This document shows positions 31,075 to 41,584 of a stretch of DNA of 64,000 nucleotides, piece after piece; the stretch's first letter is position 1; every line of letters starts with the position of its first letter. Where the stretch lies: positions 20,707 to 84,706 of the forward strand of contig NZ_LQPW01000145.1 in assembly GCF_002116635.1 (NCBI RefSeq), read 5' to 3'. Both the position numbers and the translations under genes were made by a program. Source of the stretch: Mycobacterium szulgai. Lineage in GTDB: Bacteria; Actinomycetota; Actinomycetes; Mycobacteriales; Mycobacteriaceae. A model generated the notes under the pieces. It made no database searches and had not been told where the DNA came from. It saw only the letters and a program-made list of their open reading frames with translations.

Positions 31075-31727
31075 CTATTCACCCGCGGTGTCGCCGTTAT
31101 CGCCCGTGTCGGCTCGCTCGGATGCAGCCGGTTCCGATTCCGGGTCCGGCGTAGTGCCCTGGTCTTGCGGGTCGTCGGCAACGGTGTCGACGACAGCGAC
31201 CAGTGCGTTGCGCAGCACGTGCTCACCCAGCTGGTAGCCCTGCCGCATGACGTTGCCGATCACCGGCTTCGAGTCCTGGCCGCCGCCGCCCTCGTGTTGC
31301 ACGGCTTCGTGCAGGACGGGGTCGAAATCCTCACCCTCGGTGCCGAACGGCTTGAGTCCGAGATCCGACAACGCGCTCATCAGCTTGTCCGCCACCGCCT
31401 TCAACGGGCCGGAGTCCAAATCGCCGTGTTTACGGGCACGTTCGATGTCGTCCACCGCGTGCAGCAATTGGCTGACGACGGCCGCCTTGGCCCGATCCGC
31501 GGCTGCCTGCTGGTCGCGCAACGCCCGCTTGCGGTAGTTGGCGAAGTCGGCTTGCACCCGTTGCAGATCGGCGGTCAGCTCGGCGACTTTGGCGGCCGCC
31601 CCGGTTTCCGCCGGGCCTTGGGTCCCTCCCGGCGTACTGCCGGGAGGGACCTGTCGCACTTCACCCGTCTCGGGATCGATGCGCCGTTTGTCGGTGACCG
31701 TTACCTGTTCCTGTGGAATGTCTTCGG

Positions 31728-31731
<4 letters not shown>
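31075..31731 (-). CDS. grpE: nucleotide exchange factor GrpE
   Basis: 218 residues. An acidic, low-complexity N-terminus leads into a long coiled-coil helix (about 45-100; ELTADLQRVQADFANYRKRA) and the GrpE beta-head with VMRQGYQLGEHVLRNALVAV. It drives ADP release from DnaK. The GTG start overlaps the dnaK TGA by 4 nt (GTGA), so translation is coupled. The C-terminal tail is acidic and disordered (ESEPAASERADTGDNGD), common in actinobacterial GrpE. Confidence 0.96.
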
Positions 31732-33596
<1,865 letters not shown>

Positions 33597-33639
33597 AGTG
33601 AATCCTCCTGATTGATGTAGAGCTTCTTTACTGCACTAT

Positions 33640-33660
33640 GCTGAGTGAACCCCGCTCAAG
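33640..33660 (-). promoter_or_regulatory. HAIR-like site 1 upstream of dnaK (imperfect)
   Basis: The right arm CTCAAG (33655-33660) is consensus; the left arm GCTGAG (33640-33645) differs from CTTGAG at two bases; the spacer is the required 9 bp. It lies about 45 bp upstream of the dnaK ATG, where it could cover the transcription start. Confidence 0.65.
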
Positions 33661-33694
33661 ACTGCCTGCGACGACGTCGCCGTGTCAACCCATC

Positions 33695-33715
33695 CTTGAG
33701 TGTGGTCCGCTCAAC
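33695..33715 (-). promoter_or_regulatory. HAIR site 2 upstream of dnaK
   Basis: CTTGAG (33695-33700), 9-bp spacer, CTCAAC (33710-33715): all ten core bases TTGAG-N9-CTCAA match the HspR consensus. It is the best operator in the window and lies about 100 bp from the dnaK start. It is also about 90 bp from the divergent TetR gene. Confidence 0.85.
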
Positions 33716-33771
33716 TTGCTGATCATCCTAACGGCAGCCAATCCCGTCTTGTTCCCGGGTGGAGTAATTAG

Positions 33772-33793
33772 TAACAGAGCAATCGCTCTGTTA
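33772..33793. promoter_or_regulatory. palindromic operator upstream of the TetR gene
   Basis: TAACAGAGC (33772-33780) and GCTCTGTTA (33785-33793) form a perfect 9-bp inverted repeat with a 4-bp spacer AATC, ending 10 bp before the TetR ATG. The position suits autorepression. The core GAGCAATCGCTC recurs as its exact reverse complement upstream of the first giant PPE gene. Confidence 0.8.
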
Positions 33794-33803
33794 TCGTCCA
33801 GGC

Positions 33804-34421
33804 ATGCCACGCCCCCGCGTGTACGACACCGATCGCGTCCTGGACGCCGTCGAGTCCTTGGCCGTCAGCTCAGGACCGGCCGCGGTGACCATTCGTGCGA
33901 TCAGTGCAGCAGCCGGCCTGTCCAACGGCGCGCTCTATCACACCTTCGGATCGCGGGCCGGCCTGATCGGCCGGGCGTGGCTGCGGGCGGGACGCCGGTT
34001 TCTCAACGTGCAAACCTCGCTGGTCGACCGGGCCAGCGGAACCGACGCAGTGGTGGCCGCCGCCGACGCACCGGCGGTGTTCGCCGAGCGGTATCCGGAT
34101 TCCTCGCTACTGCTGCTGACCGTGCAGCGCGAGCAACTGCTGCAGCCCGACCTGCCCGGTGCGGTCGCCACCGAGCTCACCGATCTCGATACGGCGCTGG
34201 TCGAACTGATGATTCGGCTCGCCAAGCACGTCTGGAACCGTAAGGACGCCGCCGCCGTCGACACGATCACCACCTGCATCGTCGACCTGCCGACCGCGAT
34301 CCTGCTGCGCCGCAACCGACTGGGCAGCACCACCGCGCGCGAGCAACTGCGTGCCGCGGTTACCGCCGTACTTGACATCGGGCCTCCACCGGACGGGGCA
34401 CCAGAAAGGGCAACAGCATGA
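33804..34421 (+). CDS. TetR-family transcriptional regulator
   Basis: 205 residues. An N-terminal helix-turn-helix (about 25-60) carries AVTIRAISAAAGLSNGALYHTFGSR, the classical TetR recognition pattern; the remainder is an alpha-helical ligand/dimer domain. A perfect palindrome ends 10 bp before the ATG, so autoregulation is likely. The message may be leaderless or nearly so because there is no clear ribosome site. The stop overlaps the ATG of the crotonase gene by 4 nt (ATGA), so it probably controls that gene and perhaps senses an acyl-CoA or related lipid (inference). It is divergent from dnaK. Confidence 0.93.
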   Translation: MPRPRVYDTDRVLDAVESLAVSSGPAAVTIRAISAAAGLSNGALYHTFGSRAGLIGRAWLRAGRRFLNVQTSLVDRASGTDAVVAAADAPAVFAERYPDSSLLLLTVQREQLLQPDLPGAVATELTDLDTALVELMIRLAKHVWNRKDAAAVDTITTCIVDLPTAILLRRNRLGSTTAREQLRAAVTAVLDIGPPPDGAPERATA

Positions 34422-35080
34422 CCATCAGCCTGCGCTACGACGAAAAGATCGCCATCCTGGATCTCGGCGACGACGAAAACCGTTTCTCGCCAAGCTTTCT
34501 CGATGACATCAACGCACACCTCGACGAGATCGTGGCCGGCAACGCACACGGCCTGGTCACCACCGCCGTCGGCAAGTTCTACTCCAATGGACTGGATCTG
34601 GACTGGCTCGGCGCCAACGGCGACCAGACCCAGTGGTACGTCGGGCGCGTCCACGCGTTGCTGGCCCGGATGCTCACCCTGCCCATTCCCACGGCGGCGG
34701 CCGTCGTCGGCCATGCCTTCGGAGCCGGGGCGATGCTGGCCACGGCGCACGATTTCCGGGTCATGCGAGCCGACCGCGGCTACTTCTGCTTTCCCGAGGT
34801 TGACATTCACATCCCCTTCACCGACGGCATGGCCGCACTCATCCAGGCCAAACTCTCGCCGCAGACCGCGGTGGCGTCCATGACGACGGGTCGCCGGTTC
34901 GGCGGCGAAGACGCCGCGCGCGTAGGGATCGTCGACGCCACCGCGGCCGAGGGTGACGTGACCGCCGCGGCGGTCGAGATGCTGCGTCCGCTCGGCGGCA
35001 AGGACCCCGGCACGCTGGGCGCGATCAAGCAAACCATGTTTGCCCCTGCTATCGCGGCGCTAAGCCCGGCGGTGAGTTAG
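34418..35080 (+). CDS. crotonase-fold protein, probable enoyl-CoA isomerase type
   Basis: 220 residues, short for the family. The crotonase core is present: KFYSNGLDLDWL (oxyanion strand), VVGHAFGAGAMLATAHDFRVM and FCFPEVDIHIPFTDGM. The glutamate of the GGGxE position is replaced (GAGAML), while the later one (PEVDI) is kept. A single Glu in a PEVDIGLPF-like context is typical of delta3-delta2-enoyl-CoA isomerases rather than hydratases. It would move a double bond during unsaturated fatty-acid degradation. It is coupled by ATGA to the TetR gene. The reaction is inferred from these residues only. Confidence 0.82.
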   Translation: MTISLRYDEKIAILDLGDDENRFSPSFLDDINAHLDEIVAGNAHGLVTTAVGKFYSNGLDLDWLGANGDQTQWYVGRVHALLARMLTLPIPTAAAVVGHAFGAGAMLATAHDFRVMRADRGYFCFPEVDIHIPFTDGMAALIQAKLSPQTAVASMTTGRRFGGEDAARVGIVDATAAEGDVTAAAVEMLRPLGGKDPGTLGAIKQTMFAPAIAALSPAVS

Positions 35081-35126
35081 CCTGACGCCATTGTCTCTCT
35101 CGGGCGAAGGGCTCCAGGATTCCGAA

Positions 35127-36581
35127 ATGCCACCGCTAGACGTCGCCGCCGAGAGACTCACCCGCGAAGACGCGGGCTACCACAAAGCCCTCAAAAACCG
35201 CCAGCTGCAGATGATCGCCCTCGGTGGCGCGATCGGGACCGGGCTGTTCCTCGGCGCCGGCGGCCGGCTCGCGTCCGCGGGGCCGGGGTTGTTTCTGGTC
35301 TACGGCGTCTGCGGCATCTTCGTCTTCCTGATTCTGCGGGCCCTCGGCGAACTCGTGTTGCACCGGCCGTCATCGGGGTCGTTCGTGTCCTACGCCCGCG
35401 AATTCTTCGGCGAGAAGGTGGCTTTCGCCGCGGGCTGGATGTATTTCGTGAACTGGGCCATGACCGGGATCGTGGACACCACCGCGATCGCGCACTACTG
35501 CCACTACTGGAAGGCGTTCCAGGTCGTACCGCAATGGACGCTGGCGTTTGTCGCACTCATCGTGGTGCTCTCGATGAACCTGATCTCGGTCAAGCTGTTC
35601 GGCGAGCTGGAGTTCTGGGCCGCGCTCATCAAGGTGCTGGCGCTGGTGACATTCCTGGTCGTCGGGACGGTATTTCTGGCCGGGCGCTTCAAGGTCGACG
35701 GTCAACAGACCGGATGGTCGCTGTGGAGTAGCCATGGCGGCTTGCTGCCGGCCGGCCTGCTGCCGCTGGTCCTGGTCACCTCCGGAGTGGTGTTCGCCTA
35801 CGCCGCAATCGAATTGGTCGGTATCGCGGCCGGCGAAACGGCCGACCCGGAACGCATCATGCCGCGCGCGATCAACTCGGTGGTGTTTCGCATCGCGGTG
35901 TTCTACATCGGCTCGACGGTGCTGCTGGCGCTGCTGTTGCCCTACACCGCCTACCGCGACCACGAGAGCCCGTTCGTGACCTTCTTCGCCAAGGTCGGTT
36001 TCGCCGGGGGCGGCAGCCTGATGAACCTCGTGGTACTCACCGCCGCGCTCTCCAGCCTGAACGCCGGGCTGTATTCCACCGGCCGGATCCTGCGGTCGAT
36101 GGCGATCAACGGCAGTGGCCCGAAGTTCACCGCGCCGATGTCCAAGAACGGCGTGCCCTACGGCGGGATCCTGCTCACCGCTGGGATCGGGCTGTTCGGC
36201 ATCGTGCTCAACGCCGTCAAGCCGAGCCAGGCCTTCGAGATCGTGCTGCACATCGCCGCGACCGGAGTGATCGTGGCCTGGGCCACGATCGTGGCGTGCC
36301 AGCTGCGGTTCTACCAACTGGCCAAGGCCGGACGGCTGGAGCGACCGAAGTTCCGGATGCCACTGTCGCCCTACAGCGGCTATGTCACGCTGGCGTTTTT
36401 GGGGGGCGTGCTGGTGCTGATGTTCTTCGATAAGGAGCACGGCCCCTGGATGCTCGGCGCGTTGCTGCTCGGAGTGCCCGCGATGATCGGCGGCTGGTAT
36501 CTGGTCCGCAATAGGGTGCTGACGGCGGCTCAAGACACCCGCAGCAGCGCTGTCACCCCGGCCGGCGAAGCAGTCGACTGA
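35127..36581 (+). CDS. amino-acid permease, AnsP-like (L-asparagine permease family)
   Basis: 484 residues from ATG 35127 (MPPLDVAAERLTRED), chosen because AGGA lies 7 nt upstream and the homologues I remember start this way; a TTG at 35091 would add 12 residues. About 12 membrane segments. The APC-family N-terminus is clear: LQMIALGGAIGTGLFLGAGG, and the consensus GxxxxExxxP-type region LVGIAAGETADPERIMPRAI. It strongly resembles Mtb AnsP2 (Rv0346c), which lies near iniC/lpqJ there. It imports asparagine or a related amino acid by proton symport. It lies 46 bp after the crotonase gene and may share its transcript. Confidence 0.9.
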   Translation: MPPLDVAAERLTREDAGYHKALKNRQLQMIALGGAIGTGLFLGAGGRLASAGPGLFLVYGVCGIFVFLILRALGELVLHRPSSGSFVSYAREFFGEKVAFAAGWMYFVNWAMTGIVDTTAIAHYCHYWKAFQVVPQWTLAFVALIVVLSMNLISVKLFGELEFWAALIKVLALVTFLVVGTVFLAGRFKVDGQQTGWSLWSSHGGLLPAGLLPLVLVTSGVVFAYAAIELVGIAAGETADPERIMPRAINSVVFRIAVFYIGSTVLLALLLPYTAYRDHESPFVTFFAKVGFAGGGSLMNLVVLTAALSSLNAGLYSTGRILRSMAINGSGPKFTAPMSKNGVPYGGILLTAGIGLFGIVLNAVKPSQAFEIVLHIAATGVIVAWATIVACQLRFYQLAKAGRLERPKFRMPLSPYSGYVTLAFLGGVLVLMFFDKEHGPWMLGALLLGVPAMIGGWYLVRNRVLTAAQDTRSSAVTPAGEAVD

Positions 36582-36603
36582 CCCCGTACCGCTCCATCCA
36601 CTA

Positions 36604-36643
36604 TTGACATGTCGTCGTTGTCATATCGTCGGTGACATGTCAA
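36604..36643. promoter_or_regulatory. paired palindromes and promoter of the PadR gene
   Basis: TTGACATGTC (36604-36613) and GACATGTCAA (36634-36643) are perfect reverse complements, and each contains the 8-bp palindrome GACATGTC. Between them is TGTCATAT. GTGACA (36632-36637) and TAGAGT (36655-36660) are separated by 17 bp and could be the -35 and -10, placing the start of transcription at or next to the ATG (36667), a leaderless message. The second palindrome covers the -35, which suits autorepression. Confidence 0.65.
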
Positions 36644-36666
36644 GCCTGACTTGTTAGAGTCGTCAT

Positions 36667-37206
36667 ATGAGCTTGCGACATGCCGCCTTAGGACTGCTCT
36701 CGCAAGAGCCCGCCAGCGGGTACGACCTGCTGAAGAAATTCAAGCTGTCGATGGACAACATGTGGCCGGCCACCCAGAGCCAGCTCTACGGCGAGCTCAA
36801 CAAGCTGGCCGATACCGGCCTGATCAAGGTGTCTGACGTGGGCCCGCGCGGGCGCAAGGAGTACGCGATCACCGACGCCGGACGCGCCGAGCTGTATCGA
36901 TGGATGACCTCTCCGCAGGAAGACCCGCCGATACGCAACGCCTCTATGCTGCGCGTTTTCCTCCTCGGGCAGCTCACGACCAGTCAGCAACACGAGTACC
37001 TGCAATTGCTCCTGTCGATATGCGAGCAGGAGCACGTTCATTACAAAGAGATCCTCGACGCCTACGACTGGACCGACGACGATGACGACGATGCGTTCTT
37101 CGCCCGAGCCGTCCTCGAGGGAGGCCTACGGTGGACCCAGTACGAAATCGAATGGGTCCATTGGGTTATCGACGGTCTAAAGAAACGTCAACGTCGCGAC
37201 CGCTAG
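36667..37206 (+). CDS. PadR-family transcriptional regulator
   Basis: 179 residues. The N-terminal winged helix has the PadR signature: ALGLLSQEPASGYDLLKKF, NMWPATQSQLYGELNKL and a wing with GRKEYAITDAGR. The C-terminal half is helical (dimerisation), with an unusual run of five aspartates (DDDDD). PadR proteins repress detoxification or transport genes in response to small molecules. Palindromes overlap its promoter. It is followed, on the other strand, by the nucleotidyltransferase, whose 3' end overlaps its 3' end by 41 bp. The molybdenum hydroxylase genes lie beyond, so they are candidate targets. Confidence 0.92.
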   Translation: MSLRHAALGLLSQEPASGYDLLKKFKLSMDNMWPATQSQLYGELNKLADTGLIKVSDVGPRGRKEYAITDAGRAELYRWMTSPQEDPPIRNASMLRVFLLGQLTTSQQHEYLQLLLSICEQEHVHYKEILDAYDWTDDDDDDAFFARAVLEGGLRWTQYEIEWVHWVIDGLKKRQRRDR

Positions 37207-37726
37207 CCAAGTCGGCACACTCCACCGCTTGGACGCCGGGCGCATCGCGCAGGTATGCCCCGGCGCCCTGATCTCCGGAGAGTCCGGCCAGCACGCCGGG
37301 CCAATGGTGACTCGCGATGACGACGGGGTGCCCGGGCCGGTCCCCGAAGTACGCCCGCGACAGCCCACTTCGGGATGCCAACGCCCGATCGAGGACCCGC
37401 GCTACCACCCCGGCGCCGACGTCGGGGGTGTCGATCACGTGCAGGACGGCGTAGTCCGCCTGCTTGCGCTGTGCCTCGGTCAAACCGGCGCGCACCGAGG
37501 CACTCAGGCCCTGCTCCCAGTCCGTCGCCATGACCGCGGTGACGCCAGCCGGAGCGGGTACCTCCGCGGCCCCCAGCACCAGGATCACGTCGCCGCAGCC
37601 GCCCTCGCGCAGTGCGCCGACGGCGATCTCCAGCCAGCCCTCGACCAGCACTTTCGGTTTGCCATACCGGCGACCGGCACCTGCGGCCAGCAAGACGCCG
37701 ACAACGGTCGACTCCGATAACGCCAC
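37166..37726 (-). CDS. MobA/MocA-like nucleotidyltransferase
   Basis: 186 residues. The N-terminal NTP-transferase motif is clear: VVGVLLAAGAGRRYGKPKVL; further signatures are ILVLGA, VMATDWEQGLSASVRAG and HVIDTPDVG (acidic metal-binding motif variant). The family adds CMP or GMP to molybdopterin; Mtb Rv0371c beside a CO-dehydrogenase-like cluster is a similar protein. Divergence from the molybdenum hydroxylase large subunit (52 bp apart) suggests it matures that enzyme's cofactor, probably as MCD cofactor (inference). AGGAG lies only 1 nt before the GTG, unusually close; no better start was found. Confidence 0.87.
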   Translation of the reverse strand: MALSESTVVGVLLAAGAGRRYGKPKVLVEGWLEIAVGALREGGCGDVILVLGAAEVPAPAGVTAVMATDWEQGLSASVRAGLTEAQRKQADYAVLHVIDTPDVGAGVVARVLDRALASRSGLSRAYFGDRPGHPVVIASHHWPGVLAGLSGDQGAGAYLRDAPGVQAVECADLASGRDVDVSLDRR

Positions 37727-37778
37727 TCTCCTATGATGACATTAAGCTTCTCATCAGGCGACAACCGGATGGAGCACA

Positions 37779-40109
37779 ATGACCCAGGACGTGCAGGGCG
37801 CCGTCTCGCCGCGGTACGCCGGCACCCGCGTGCAGCGGGTGGAGGACGGCCGGTTGTTGACCGGCCGTGGCAGTTTCGTCGACGACATCTCGCGGCCGGG
37901 CATGCTGCATGCATGCTTCGTGCGCAGCCCGTTTGCCCGCGCCCGGATCAACGGCATCGACAGCGCCGCGGCCCTGGCACTGCCTGGGGTGCACGCGGTG
38001 TTCACCGCCGCCGACCTGAACCCGGATGTGCAGGAGGCCTGGCACGCCGTCGCCGGTAAGGACATGCCGGACACACCACGGCCGCCGCTGGCCGAGGGCG
38101 AGGCGAAATTCGTCGGTGATCCGGTGGCCTTGGTGGTGGCCGAAAGTCGTTATGTCGCAGAGGATGCCATCGAGTTGGTCGACGTCGACTACGAGCCGCT
38201 ACCCTCCATCACCGACTTCACCATGGCGCAGACCTCAGACGTACTCGTACACGACAGCTACCCGAACAACGTGGCCGGCGGGATGGCCGGCGCACCGCCG
38301 GACGAAGAGATTTTTCAGACATCGGCCTGCGTGGTCAAAGAGGATGTCTACCAACAGATCTACGCCCCGGTGCCGATCGAGACCCGGGGGCTGGTCGTCG
38401 AGTGGGCGGCGGCTTCGGGTGAACTCACCCTCTGGGCCTCCACCCAAACGCCCCACGAGCTGCGGGCGTTCTGCGCCCGCCTGTTGGGCATTGCGGCACA
38501 ACATGTTCGGGTAATCATGCGCGATACCGGCGGCGGGTTCGGGCAGAAGGTCGTCCCGATGCGCGAAGACATGTGCATCATGCTGGCCGCCCGCAAAGTA
38601 CCCGCGGCACTGAAGTGGATCGAGGACCGGCGCGAGAATCTGATGTCAGCCGGGCAGGCCCGGCATGTCAGCGGCACGGCCAGAATGGCTTTCGATGCCG
38701 AGTGCACCCTGCGCGCGGTGGATATCGACTACGCCCAGGATATCGGTGCCTACCCGACCCCCTACCCGGTATTGACCAGCGCCGCCATCGGGATGTTCTT
38801 CCCCGGTCCCTATCGGGTGCCCAAGTCCAGCTTCAACTACAAGACCGTGTTCTCCAATACCAGCGGGCTGGCGGCCTACCGCGGTCCGTGGCAGTTCGAA
38901 ACGCTGGCCCGCGAAGTGCTGCTCGACATCGCCGCGCGCAAGATGGGCATCGATCCTGTGGAGCTGCGCCGGCGAAACCTGCTGCGCCGCGACGAGATGC
39001 CGTATTTCAACCCCAACGGCATGCCCTATGACCACGTGGCGCCAGTCGAAACCTTCGAGCAGGCCGTCAAAATCCTTGACCACGAAGGGTTTCGCAAGGA
39101 GCAACGCGAAGCGCTCGCGCAGGGGCGCTACCTTGGCCTCGGGTTCGCCGCCTACATCGAACCGACCGGCGCCGCAACCGGTCACCTGGGCACCGAAGGC
39201 GCCACCATCCGAATGGAGCCCACCGGCAAGATCAACGTCTACGTCAACGGCGGCTCCACCGGAAACAGCTTGGAGACCACCGTCATTCAGCTGACCGCCG
39301 ACGCGCTGGGCGCCGACATCGACGACGTCGCCACCATCCAGGGCGACACCGCCGTCACCCCCTACGGCGCCGGCACGCAGGGCAGCCGAAGCGGCCCGAT
39401 GACGGCGGGTGCGGTCAACGCGGCAGGCACCGCGCTGCGGGGAAAGCTCGTGACGCTGGCCGCACACCACCTCAAAGTCGCGGCATCCGAAGTGGAACTC
39501 GCGCATTCGGCCGCCGGCGTACGCGGCGATCCGTCGAAGACGGTGACCTTCGGCGAGCTTGCCTACCTGGCGTACTACCAGCCCCAGCAGTTTCCGCCTG
39601 GCATATCGCCCGTTCTGGAGGTCACCGAGCGCTACGTCGCCACCGCGCCGATCCTCTGGGCCAACGCCACCCACGCCTGCACCTGCGAAGTCGACACGCA
39701 GACAGGCAAAGTCACGCTGCTGCGCTACATCGTCAGCGAAGACGTGGGACCGATGATCAACCCGGCGATCGTGGAAGGCCAGATCGCCGGCGGCACCGTG
39801 CAGGGCATCGGCGGCGCCCTGATGGAAAACTTCGTCTACGACGACGACGGCAACCCGCTGGCCACCACCTTCGTCGACTATCTGCTACCGACGGCCACCG
39901 AAGTTCCGCCCATCGAATACGGGCACATCGAAATACCGGGCCCCGGGCCCGGCGGCTACAAGGGCGTCGGCGAAGGCGGTGCCATCGGCTCGACACCGGC
40001 GGTGATCAACGCGGTCAACGACGCGCTGGCGCCGCTGGGCGTGACCGTCACCCGGCTGCCGGCCAGCCCGGCCGCCATCGTGGCGCTTCTGGACGGGGCA
40101 CAGCGATGA
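37779..40109 (+). CDS. molybdenum hydroxylase large subunit (xanthine dehydrogenase/CoxL superfamily)
   Basis: 776 residues, full length for the family. N-terminal aldehyde-oxidase a/b hammerhead (GTRVQRVEDGRLLTGRGSFV, about 7-120), then the two molybdopterin-binding domains with DTGGGFGQK and the C-terminal active-site glutamate in KGVGEGG at residue 732. The active-site loop reads AAYRGPWQFE near residue 367: neither AYxCSFR of true form I CO dehydrogenases nor AYRGAGR of form II, so CO as substrate is unlikely; the substrate is unknown (aldehyde, purine or N-heterocycle type hydroxylation). It is the first gene of L-M-S, with ATGA overlap to the next. Confidence 0.92.
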   Translation: MTQDVQGAVSPRYAGTRVQRVEDGRLLTGRGSFVDDISRPGMLHACFVRSPFARARINGIDSAAALALPGVHAVFTAADLNPDVQEAWHAVAGKDMPDTPRPPLAEGEAKFVGDPVALVVAESRYVAEDAIELVDVDYEPLPSITDFTMAQTSDVLVHDSYPNNVAGGMAGAPPDEEIFQTSACVVKEDVYQQIYAPVPIETRGLVVEWAAASGELTLWASTQTPHELRAFCARLLGIAAQHVRVIMRDTGGGFGQKVVPMREDMCIMLAARKVPAALKWIEDRRENLMSAGQARHVSGTARMAFDAECTLRAVDIDYAQDIGAYPTPYPVLTSAAIGMFFPGPYRVPKSSFNYKTVFSNTSGLAAYRGPWQFETLAREVLLDIAARKMGIDPVELRRRNLLRRDEMPYFNPNGMPYDHVAPVETFEQAVKILDHEGFRKEQREALAQGRYLGLGFAAYIEPTGAATGHLGTEGATIRMEPTGKINVYVNGGSTGNSLETTVIQLTADALGADIDDVATIQGDTAVTPYGAGTQGSRSGPMTAGAVNAAGTALRGKLVTLAAHHLKVAASEVELAHSAAGVRGDPSKTVTFGELAYLAYYQPQQFPPGISPVLEVTERYVATAPILWANATHACTCEVDTQTGKVTLLRYIVSEDVGPMINPAIVEGQIAGGTVQGIGGALMENFVYDDDGNPLATTFVDYLLPTATEVPPIEYGHIEIPGPGPGGYKGVGEGGAIGSTPAVINAVNDALAPLGVTVTRLPASPAAIVALLDGAQR

Positions 40110-40993
40110 AGCCGGCGGTGTTCGACTACCACCGCCCCGGCACCGTCGAGGAAGCGGTGCGCACGCTGGCCGAATTGGGCGACGACGCAAAGGTTCTGGC
40201 CGGTGGCCAGAGCCTGGTACCGATGCTGTCGATGCGCCTGGCGTTCTTCGACCACCTCATCGACATCTCCCGGCTGGGCGAGCTGCAGGGCATCGAGCGC
40301 CGGGGCGACCAGCTGTGGATCGGCGCGGGAACCACCGAAGCCAAGGTGGGCGCCGATACCCAAGTGCGCGAGGCGGTTCCGCTGTTGACCCGGGCAACGC
40401 CCTTCATCGGCCACTTCCAGATCCGCAATCGCGGCACCCTGGGCGGGTCCATCGCCCACGCCGACGCCGCGGGCGAATATCCGGCGGTGGCGCTCACGCT
40501 GGACGCGGTGATGGAGGTGCTGTCACCACGGGGACGGCGTGAAATCAACGCCTCGGATTTCTTCGCCGGGTTGTGGGAAACCCGCATGGAACCTGACGAG
40601 CTGCTCACCGGGGTCCGATTCCCGGTGTGGAATAACAGATCCGGTTTCGCGATCCAGGAATTCGCCCGGCGGCACGGCGATTACGCGATCGCCGGTGCGC
40701 TGGTGGCACTGTCATTAGATGATCAGGATCGGGTAAGCCGTTGCGCCATAGGACTATTGGGACTGGGCCCCACCCCCAGGCGAGCGACCGCGGCCGAGGA
40801 GTATGCCATCGGCAGACCGGTGGGCGAGCTGGCAGCCGACGAGATCGGTCAGGCTGCCCTGGGGGGGCTTGACGACATCCCGACGGACCTGCAGGGCTCG
40901 GCATCGTACCGAAGCAGGGTAGGCGCCGCGATGACAGCGCGCGCCTGGACCCAGGCCGTCACCGAAGCAACCAGCGGAGCACCCCATGCATGA
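40106..40993 (+). CDS. molybdenum hydroxylase medium (FAD) subunit
   Basis: 295 residues. The FAD-binding motifs of CoxM-type subunits are present: VLAGGQSLVPMLSMRLA (about 32-48) and RNRGTLGGSIAHADAAGEYP (about 108-127). A C-terminal CO-dehydrogenase flavoprotein domain follows. It passes electrons from the iron-sulfur subunit to an acceptor. It starts within the ATGA of the large-subunit stop and overlaps the small-subunit gene by 8 bp, so the three are translated together. Confidence 0.93.
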   Translation: MKPAVFDYHRPGTVEEAVRTLAELGDDAKVLAGGQSLVPMLSMRLAFFDHLIDISRLGELQGIERRGDQLWIGAGTTEAKVGADTQVREAVPLLTRATPFIGHFQIRNRGTLGGSIAHADAAGEYPAVALTLDAVMEVLSPRGRREINASDFFAGLWETRMEPDELLTGVRFPVWNNRSGFAIQEFARRHGDYAIAGALVALSLDDQDRVSRCAIGLLGLGPTPRRATAAEEYAIGRPVGELAADEIGQAALGGLDDIPTDLQGSASYRSRVGAAMTARAWTQAVTEATSGAPHA

Positions 40994-41459
40994 ACGACCA
41001 GTTCGCCTGACCGTCAACGGAACTCCCATCGCGGCCAGCGTCGAACCGCGCATGACGCTGGCCGACTTCCTGCGCGAGAAGTGTGGACTCACCGGTACCC
41101 ATCTCGGCTGCGAACACGGGGCGTGCGGCGCCTGCACGGTGCTGGTGGACGGCAACGCGGTGCGCTCGTGTCTGCTGTTCGCCGTACAGGCCGACGACGT
41201 GGAGGTGACCACGGTCGAGGGCATCGCAACCGCAGGCGGCGAGTTGTCGCCGGTTCAAACGGCGCTGCGGGAATGCCATGGGCTGCAATGCGGCTTCTGC
41301 ACGCCGGGTTTCGTCATGTCGCTGACCGCATTGTTGCGCGACAACCCCGATCCCACCGACGAGCAGATCCGCGAGGGCCTGTCCGGGAATTTCTGCCGGT
41401 GCACGGGCTATCAGGGCATCATTGCCGCGGCCCATCGCGCCGCCGAAATCGCGCGCTGA
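40986..41459 (+). CDS. molybdenum hydroxylase small (2x[2Fe-2S]) subunit
   Basis: 157 residues. First plant-ferredoxin-type cluster: GCEHGACGACTVLVDG with a fourth Cys in VRSC (about 40-65). Second cluster in the helical domain: CGFCTPGF and NFCRCTGYQGI (about 100-145). This is the normal CoxS/XDH electron-transfer subunit of MoCo hydroxylases. The cluster order here is large-medium-small, and no MoxR-type ATPase or VWA (CoxD/CoxE) maturation genes are beside it. Confidence 0.94.
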   Translation: MHERPVRLTVNGTPIAASVEPRMTLADFLREKCGLTGTHLGCEHGACGACTVLVDGNAVRSCLLFAVQADDVEVTTVEGIATAGGELSPVQTALRECHGLQCGFCTPGFVMSLTALLRDNPDPTDEQIREGLSGNFCRCTGYQGIIAAAHRAAEIAR

Positions 41460-41584
41460 CGAGCCCGGTGACAAGACGGGGTAACGGTTCCTCATCGACG
41501 GTGTTCCAAAACGCGTCGCAGCCCTGACTTGTACCGCCTCGTGCGTACTCTGAATCTGATATCTCAGCATCTGGGGAGTAGCGC

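Noticed and set aside
37779..41459. Annotation as aerobic CO dehydrogenase (coxLMS)
   Set aside because: The active-site loop AYRGPWQ matches neither form I nor form II CO dehydrogenase signatures, and coxD/coxE-type maturation genes are missing nearby.
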